A DNA stretch of 9,795 bases, taken from Lachnospiraceae bacterium UBA1066. GTDB taxonomy: Bacteria; Bacillota; Clostridia; Lachnospirales; Lachnospiraceae. The stretch is taken from positions 1-9,795 of the forward strand of contig DCDB01000066.1 of the NCBI GenBank assembly GCA_002316215.1, in the 5' to 3' direction. The position numbers and the translations under genes are program-made. Numbering within the stretch: position 1 is the first letter of the stretch; each line of letters starts with the position of its first letter. Below, piece by piece: positions 6,826 through 9,795 of the stretch. Under the pieces are notes generated by a model, which was not told where the DNA came from, did no database searches, and saw nothing but the letters and a program-made list of their open reading frames with translations.

Positions 6826-6989
6826 CCCCGCCTCCTGATCCTTATTATTCTCAAGAAATGCCAAAGAACGTTTTTATTTGACTTTGCATACGTGTGTACG
6901 ATAAATCATTTCATTCAGCTCTGCACACATGAATATCATACAGACGTCAAAAGTCCCGGAGTCCCCTGTAAATATACATCCCGGGCACC
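6826..6989. other. Internal gap of the operon
   Basis: These 164 bases lie between mrpG and the MbhD-like gene and are lower in GC than the flanks. I find no convincing gene, terminator or promoter. A minus-strand TTGACG occurs near 6946-6951, but there is no good -10 at 16-18 bases. The motif GTCCCGGAGTCCCC at 6953-6966 loosely recalls the REP-like palindromes but is a direct rather than inverted arrangement. The gap divides the operon into an mrpEFG part and an mbhD-to-antiporter part. Confidence 0.4.
6831..6836 (-). promoter_or_regulatory. Ribosome binding site deciding the MbhD-like start
   Basis: AGGAGG on the minus strand lies five bases upstream of ATG 6825-6823. It falls inside the longer reading frame that begins at 6864, which argues that the longer frame is not used. 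Confidence 0.7.
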
Positions 6990-7334
6990 TTACTTTACAC
7001 CCGGATCTTTTCTTTCCACATGATCGTAAAGACGCGGATTCGTATAGTATTCAATCTGACTCAGAAAATGAGTAGACACAGGTGACGTAAACCACATAAA
7101 AACCAGCACTAAAAGAAGTTTTAAAGCATCCATCCCCGGCCCTGCCCCGATCATCAGCGCGAGCGTCACGCAGAAAAGCCCGTAGGTATCCCCAATACCT
7201 CCCGCGTGCATCCGGTTCATTACAAAACCAAAACGGTAAACGCCGATGACTCCCGACGCAAATCCGATAAGTCCCAGAACAAGAAGCACCGCAGTCACAG
7301 AAAAACGCAGCCACTCAAGAAACATCCGCCGCAC
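6990..7334 (-). CDS. mrpG: MrpG/MnhG subunit of multisubunit cation antiporter
   Basis: This 114-residue protein has three predicted helices, the normal size for MrpG. Family motifs are visible: GVYRFGFVMNRMHAGGIGDTYG at 31-52 in two overlapping pieces (RFGFVMNRMHAGG and GIGDTYG), then a helix and PVSTHFLSQ at 85-93, matching the conserved TSPVSxH pattern. The start used is GTG at 7334, which overlaps the end of mrpF by 20 bases. An in-frame ATG at 7325 is an equally reasonable start and would remove three residues. In Mrp and Mbh complexes this subunit is part of the E-F-G group that packs at one end of the antiporter module and is needed for assembly. It lies directly after mrpF, so coupled translation is likely. 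Confidence 0.93.
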   Translation of the reverse strand: MRRMFLEWLRFSVTAVLLVLGLIGFASGVIGVYRFGFVMNRMHAGGIGDTYGLFCVTLALMIGAGPGMDALKLLLVLVFMWFTSPVSTHFLSQIEYYTNPRLYDHVERKDPGVK

Positions 7335-7911
7335 CCCGCTTTCCGTCCGCCCTGTCTTTTATGTTTTCTGCCCTGTCTGCCATCCGGCTTTCGCCAGGCT
7401 GTCCTTTTTGATTCTCCTTCAGGCTTCTATCAGGTTCTCCTTTTTGTTCTTCCTTCAGGCTTCTGCCGGACTTTCCTTTTGAGGTTTCCTTCAGGCTTCT
7501 GTCCTGCTTTCCTTTTGTTTTTTCCTTCAGGCCTCCGCCGGGCTGTCCTTCCCGGCTTTCACAGCCCTGTCCTTCCCCGCTCTGTCCTTCACCGCCCTGT
7601 CCTTCACCGTCTTCCTTCATGAATTTCTTCCGGAGTTTGTTGTCCGGGATATAGACCGAAGCCAGCACCAGGACAGAGACAAAACTGATCATCGTATAGA
7701 TCAGGGCTACATCGGCGAGGTAGCTTTCATGCAGCAGCCGGGAAAGAATGACGATACAGGAAATGACCATCGTCCCGATCATATTGACGGACAGGATCCT
7801 GTCCGTTATGCGCGGGCCGATAATCGAACGAACCAGCATCGCACCGATCAGGACAGCAAAAACCGTAAGCGCAGCCGAATAAAGGAGTCTGTAGGCATCT
7901 GCAACTGTCAT
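7315..7911 (-). CDS. mrpF: MrpF/MnhF subunit with long repeat tail
   Basis: Residues 1-93 are a complete MrpF: three helices and the family motif IIGPRITDRILSVNM at 30-44, followed by the Asp67 helix (LADVALIYTMISF). MrpF is normally about 90-95 residues, but this protein continues to 198. The extra 100 residues are hydrophilic and repetitive. They contain a Gly/Glu/Gln-rich block (GEGQG-type, residues 102-121) and then four 12-residue repeats, LKE-x2-KG-x-x-x-x-S type, at 128-175. The tail is probably cytoplasmic and disordered. The start is ATG at 7911, overlapping the mrpE stop as ATGA, with GGAGG five bases upstream. The 3' end overlaps mrpG. The core assignment is secure; the function of the tail, if any, is unknown. 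Confidence 0.93.
   Translation of the reverse strand: MTVADAYRLLYSAALTVFAVLIGAMLVRSIIGPRITDRILSVNMIGTMVISCIVILSRLLHESYLADVALIYTMISFVSVLVLASVYIPDNKLRKKFMKEDGEGQGGEGQSGEGQGCESREGQPGGGLKEKTKGKQDRSLKETSKGKSGRSLKEEQKGEPDRSLKENQKGQPGESRMADRAENIKDRADGKRGAADVS
7387..7608 (-). repeat. 36-bp and GEGQ in-frame repeats in the mrpF tail
   Basis: At 7387-7530 four units of 36 bp encode LKEKTKGKQDRS, LKETSKGKSGRS, LKEEQKGEPDRS and LKENQKGQPGES. The plus-strand landmark CTTCAGGC recurs at 36-bp steps. At 7549-7608 a shorter Gly-Glu-Gln repeat is present. The repeats have diverged mainly at the middle residues while keeping the LKE and KG positions and the reading frame. Confidence 0.85.
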
Positions 7912-8363
7912 TTCAGCCTCCTTAAAAGGTGCACGAAGGAAGAATCTTCAAGTCCTTCGGCATACTCTCTTCTTAAGCAGTGGATGACGAAGCGGTCTTT
8001 CTCCTGAAAAACAGTGTAGGTACCGGGCGTCAAAGTGATGGAATTGGCCAGCAGCACATTGCAGAAGTCACCTGCAAGGCCCGAATGGAATTCCACAATC
8101 ACCGGATCCGGCTTCTTTCCCGGATTTAAAGCCACGCCCATCACGGCAAATGCCGCCTTGATAATTTCCCATATGAGGTTCAGACAATAAATGAAAATCC
8201 AGGGCAGATTTTTCAGGATGCGCAGATCCGTCTTCGGGGAATACCCGAAAATCCTGCATAAAAAAAGATAAACAGCCGCTGCGATGGCGATTCCGAAAAA
8301 AACCAGCTCCACCGTAAAGCGCCCGTTCAGGATAATCCAAAGAAGGAAGAAAATAACAAACAT
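7908..8363 (-). CDS. mrpE: MrpE/MnhE subunit, first gene of operon
   Basis: This 151-residue protein is the normal length for MrpE. It has two N-terminal hydrophobic helices (residues 1-37), a helix around 53-78 with PWIFIYCLNLIWEIIKA, and a C-terminal cytoplasmic domain. The signature LANSITLTPGT at 105-115 is the family's most conserved motif. The ATG at 8363 is preceded by GGGGAG six bases upstream. A frame beginning about 25 bases further up at 8388 is in another phase and is not the gene. mrpE opens the operon, about 230 bases downstream of the predicted transcription start; the leader between them is filled by a 30-bp repeat array. In Mrp systems MrpE is needed for full antiport activity. 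It overlaps mrpF by four bases. Confidence 0.95.
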   Translation of the reverse strand: MFVIFFLLWIILNGRFTVELVFFGIAIAAAVYLFLCRIFGYSPKTDLRILKNLPWIFIYCLNLIWEIIKAAFAVMGVALNPGKKPDPVIVEFHSGLAGDFCNVLLANSITLTPGTYTVFQEKDRFVIHCLRREYAEGLEDSSFVHLLRRLK

Positions 8364-8384
8364 AAAACTCTCCCCTTAAAAACA

Positions 8385-8576
8385 TCATATGCGCCTAAAG
8401 TACTTTGGCTCCCGCATTTTTTTTGTAAAAAGCAGACCCGGCAGGCTGCGCTTTACAAAAAGCGTCCTCCGCAGGCTGCGCTTTACAAAAAGCGTCCTCC
8501 GCAGGCTGCGGTTCATAAAAAGCGTCCTCCGCAGGCTGCGGTTCATAAAAAGCGTTCTCCGCAGGCTGCATTTCAT
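8385..8576 (-). other. Possible repetitive leader peptide ORF
   Basis: Downstream of the predicted transcription start the first ATG (8576-8574) opens a 63-codon frame that ends with TGA at 8385-8387, 21 bases before mrpE. It encodes repeats of the ten-residue type MNRSLRRTLF and is strongly basic. Starts at 8576, 8546 and 8516 fall at the same place in successive units. The last two are preceded by GGAG or GGAGG, 9-10 bases upstream. The 30-bp period keeps other frames open too, including the plus strand, so an open frame alone is weak evidence. It may be a leader peptide affecting mrpE translation, or only a by-product of the repeat. Confidence 0.3.
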
Positions 8577-8610
8577 AAAAAGCGATTTCCGCAGGCTGTG
8601 GTTCATAAGA
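8421..8610. repeat. Six-copy 30-bp tandem array in the operon leader
   Basis: Contiguous 30-bp units start at 8431, 8461, 8491, 8521, 8551 and 8581, and a partial end-of-unit lies at 8421-8430. The units at 8491 and 8521 are identical; the outer ones have diverged. Each unit has, on the plus strand, AGCG, a CCTCC block, the dyad CCGCAGGCTGCGG and TTCATAAAA. The dyad is perfect at 8499-8511 and 8529-8541 and decayed elsewhere. In minus-strand RNA it could form a small hairpin (five-base stem, three-base loop) next to GGAGGA, a U run and AUG. There are no spacers, so this is not a CRISPR array. The outermost unit holds the -10 box of the operon promoter. Confidence 0.95.
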
Positions 8611-8630
8611 AAAAGTACAACTGCTGTCAA
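8602..8630 (-). promoter_or_regulatory. SigA-type promoter of the mrp-like operon
   Basis: On the minus strand there is a perfect -35 TTGACA (plus strand 8625-8630), a spacer of exactly 17 bases, and TATGAA as the -10 (8602-8607, four of six consensus bases). Transcription would start near 8595, giving a leader of about 230 nt before mrpE. The -35 lies just outside the 30-bp array and the -10 lies within its first unit. The other units also contain TATGAA but lack a correctly spaced -35. Confidence 0.7.
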
Positions 8631-8676
8631 CCTTATGATTATACCATTAATTCATGTGCATTTCGCATAAATTTTC

Positions 8677-8705
8677 TTGTTCTCGGAGAAAAGATGTAGT
8701 AGATT
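8677..8705 (+). promoter_or_regulatory. Weak candidate promoter for the inhibitor gene
   Basis: TTGTTC (three of six), 17-base spacer, TAGATT (four of six). The spacing is right but the match is poor. TAAGAT at 8711-8716 is an alternative -10. This is offered only because a divergent promoter must lie in this stretch. Confidence 0.25.
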
Positions 8706-8762
8706 GTAGATAAGATTTTTTCGAGCAAAAACATCGGCTTATGAATTTTCACAAAAGGTTCC

Positions 8763-8766
8763 GGAG
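8763..8766 (+). promoter_or_regulatory. Ribosome binding site deciding the first inhibitor start
   Basis: GGAG lies seven bases upstream of ATG 8774. The earlier in-frame ATG at 8741 has no Shine-Dalgarno-like sequence in the expected window, so the later start is preferred. Confidence 0.65.
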
Positions 8767-8773
8767 AAAAGCG

Positions 8774-9196
8774 ATGAATAATATATCTGCAGATACACCT
8801 TACGCCGGCTGCCCGGATTCCTCTGCCGCTTCCGGAAACACCGTCTCAATAAATGACGGACGCGGCATGAGTCTTACCGTCAGGGGAAGTCTTTTGACCG
8901 TTCGGATGAAAGGCAATGCAACGACCGGCTATACCTGGAGCTGTAAAATATCCGATTCTTCCGTCCTGACCTGCGAAAGCCGCGATTATTCGGAGAATTC
9001 ACATCCGCGGGGCATGGTCGGCGTCCCGGGCGTTCAGAGCTATAAATTCAAAAGTGCTTCTGCCGGCACCGCTTCTTTAATATTTACCTATGCCCGCAGC
9101 TGGGAAAGCGGAAATCCTGCGGATGAAAAGTCCGTCCGTGTTACCGTAGACGCTTCCGGAAACATCCTTGCAGACATAATATCCGCCCAGACGTAA
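8774..9196 (+). CDS. Chagasin-like (I42) protease inhibitor, no signal peptide
   Basis: This 140-residue single-domain protein matches the chagasin/I42 family of inhibitors of papain-like cysteine proteases. The three inhibitory loops are recognisable: NATTGYTW at 48-55 (family NPTTGYxW), GMVGVPG at 80-86 (family GxGG/GAPG), and YARSWE at 106-111 (family RPWE). The start is ATG at 8774, preferred over 8741 because of a well-placed GGAG. With either start I see no hydrophobic signal segment or lipobox, so the protein is predicted to stay in the cytoplasm or leave by an unusual route. Its N-terminal 25 residues are polar and Ser/Ala-rich. The stop codon lies in the first unit of a 16-bp tandem repeat. 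The next gene encodes a lipidated paralogue with a closely similar domain. Which protease it inhibits cannot be told from this window. Confidence 0.85.
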   Translation: MNNISADTPYAGCPDSSAASGNTVSINDGRGMSLTVRGSLLTVRMKGNATTGYTWSCKISDSSVLTCESRDYSENSHPRGMVGVPGVQSYKFKSASAGTASLIFTYARSWESGNPADEKSVRVTVDASGNILADIISAQT

Positions 9197-9284
9197 GCCC
9201 GTACAGACATAAGCCCGTGCAGACATAAGCCCGTACAGACATAAACTTGCGCAGACATGAAACACGCGCAGACATTGAACCGCG
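9188..9284. repeat. 16-bp tandem repeat between the inhibitor genes
   Basis: About six units begin with CAGAC at 9188, 9204, 9220, 9236, 9252 and 9269. The first three are almost identical (CAGACATAAGCCCGTA type); the later ones decay, and the fifth is 17 bp. The first unit overlaps the TAA stop of the upstream inhibitor gene. The period is not a multiple of three, consistent with a non-coding location. Confidence 0.9.
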
Positions 9285-9320
9285 CAGCTGAATGAAAATG
9301 AATCAGGGAGGGAATGAAAA

Positions 9321-9795
9321 ATGAAAAACAGATCCGCAAAAGCAATCTTAATAACAGTCCTTTTAACGGCCTCAGCCGTTCTGATGCTCTCCGCCTGCGG
9401 CGCTTCCGGTAAAGGTTCTTCCGCCTCGGCGGCCGTCACTTCCGCAGCCGCTTCTTCCGCCTCAGCTTCCGCATCTTCCGCCACAGATTCTGCCGCCGCA
9501 TCCGTATCTTCCGCAGCCGCTTCTTCCGCCGCGGTCTCCGCATCTTCCGCCACGACATCAGGCGATGCTTCTTCAGATGAGATGGCAGATGCTTCCGGCG
9601 AAACGGTTACCCTTACGGACAACGAAGGGATGGATATTGCCATAAAAGGCAATCTCATGACCGTCTCTTTGGACGGCAATGCCACAACAGGATACACCTG
9701 GAGCTATACCATCTCCGATCCGACTGTCCTGACCTGCGAAAGTGATGATTATGCGGAGAATTCCCACGAAGAAGGCATGGTCGGCGTCCCGGGCG
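9321..9795 (+). CDS. Chagasin-like (I42) lipoprotein, partial
   Basis: The gene is open at the window end; 158 codons plus one base are visible. Residues 1-26 are a lipoprotein signal peptide: basic KNRSAK start, hydrophobic stretch, and lipobox LSAC with Cys26 as the lipidation site. Residues 27 to about 90 are an Ala/Ser linker, as is usual for spacing a domain from the membrane or through the cell wall. From residue 95 a chagasin/I42 domain begins, with NATTGYTW at 120-127 and GMVGVPG at 152-158; the RPWE-type loop lies beyond the window. The ATG at 9321 has GGGAGGGAA just upstream; the earlier ATG at 9314 is in another frame. The domain is very similar to that of the upstream gene, and the last 22 bases of the window match 9010-9031 of that gene exactly. 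The likely role is inhibition of cysteine proteases at the cell surface. Confidence 0.88.
   Translation, partial: MKNRSAKAILITVLLTASAVLMLSACGASGKGSSASAAVTSAAASSASASASSATDSAAASVSSAAASSAAVSASSATTSGDASSDEMADASGETVTLTDNEGMDIAIKGNLMTVSLDGNATTGYTWSYTISDPTVLTCESDDYAENSHEEGMVGVPG
9441..9560 (+). repeat. 69-bp repeat in the lipoprotein linker
   Basis: TCCGCAGCCGCTTCTTCCGC starts at 9441 and again at 9510. The period is 69 bp, and the second copy is incomplete. It encodes a 23-residue Ala/Ser unit. Within it, shorter SSA/ASA repeats are also present. The linker has probably lengthened by in-frame duplication. Confidence 0.75.

Larger units (their letters stand above)
8364..8773. other. Divergent intergenic region
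   Basis: This 410-base region separates the minus-strand operon from the plus-strand inhibitor genes. It holds the mrpE ribosome binding site (GGGGAG, 8370-8375), the leader array and the operon promoter. From about 8640 to 8773 an AT-rich stretch must contain the promoter for the plus-strand gene. A weak candidate is TTGTTC at 8677-8682, 17 bases, TAGATT at 8700-8705. A ten-base direct repeat CGGAGAAAAG occurs at 8684-8693 and 8762-8771, each time directly before an ATG or nearly so. Confidence 0.6.

Noticed and set aside
6953..6966. A fourth copy of the REP-like palindrome (GTCCCGGAGTCCCC)
   Set aside because: The halves are in direct rather than inverted orientation and the central part does not match.
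8397..8428. Plus-strand terminator suggested by AAAGTACTTT and a run of eight T
   Set aside because: The palindrome has no loop, is AT-rich, and no plus-strand gene lies upstream for it to terminate.
8421..8610. CRISPR array
   Set aside because: The 30-bp repeats are directly contiguous, with no unique spacers, and no cas gene is in the window.
8431..8610. Tandem transcription attenuators (short GCG/CGC stem followed by five T in each unit)
   Set aside because: The stem is only three base pairs, too weak to act as an intrinsic terminator on present evidence.
8389..8670. Plus-strand repetitive frame of 93 codons across the 30-bp array
   Set aside because: It is open only because the unit length is a multiple of three. 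It has no good ribosome binding site or promoter and runs against the operon promoter.
9077..9697. Minus-strand frame of 206 codons with Glu/Ala-rich repeats
   Set aside because: It is the antisense shadow of the lipoprotein linker and the 16-bp repeat; the plus strand has the lipobox, ribosome binding site and chagasin domains.

Overview
The window looks like chromosomal DNA of a Gram-positive anaerobe of the Bacillota, most likely class Clostridia. The evidence is strong GGAGG-type ribosome binding sites, frequent GTG starts, moderate-to-high GC, an Mbh-ordered ion-transport operon and an Ala/Ser-linker lipoprotein. I cannot name a genus from the sequence.

Positions 143-8363, all minus strand, form one long membrane-protein operon read right to left: mrpE, mrpF, mrpG, an MbhD-like (DUF4040) subunit, an MbhE-MnhB fusion, MnhC, and three consecutive ND5/MrpD-type antiporter-like subunits. 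This is the gene order of the cation/proton antiporter module of archaeal-type Mbh/Mbx complexes. It is not the canonical MrpABCDEFG order, because the large MrpA is split into separate pieces. No hydrogenase, ferredoxin or NADH-dehydrogenase catalytic subunit lies in the window, and the 142 bases after the last gene are non-coding. The products should form a membrane complex that moves Na+ and/or H+. A good SigA-type promoter (TTGACA, 17 bases, TATGAA) sits at 8602-8630 on the minus strand.

Positions 8421-8610 hold a spacer-free tandem array of six 30-bp units, between that promoter and mrpE. The -10 element lies inside the outermost unit. The array therefore forms most of a roughly 230-nt 5' leader, and it also encodes a repetitive basic peptide with nested Shine-Dalgarno/ATG signals.

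Positions 8774-9795, plus strand, carry two chagasin-like (MEROPS I42) cysteine-protease inhibitors in tandem: one with no visible signal peptide, then a lipoprotein cut by the window end. A 16-bp tandem repeat lies between them.

A theme runs through the window: short tandem repeats have accumulated at protein tails, in loops and between genes. Coding-region periods are 30, 36, 39, 54 and 69 bp, all multiples of three. The clearest array that is certainly outside a gene has a period of 16 bp. A palindromic REP-like element (GGGGACAGTCCCC) also occurs twice in the operon, plus one degenerate copy.
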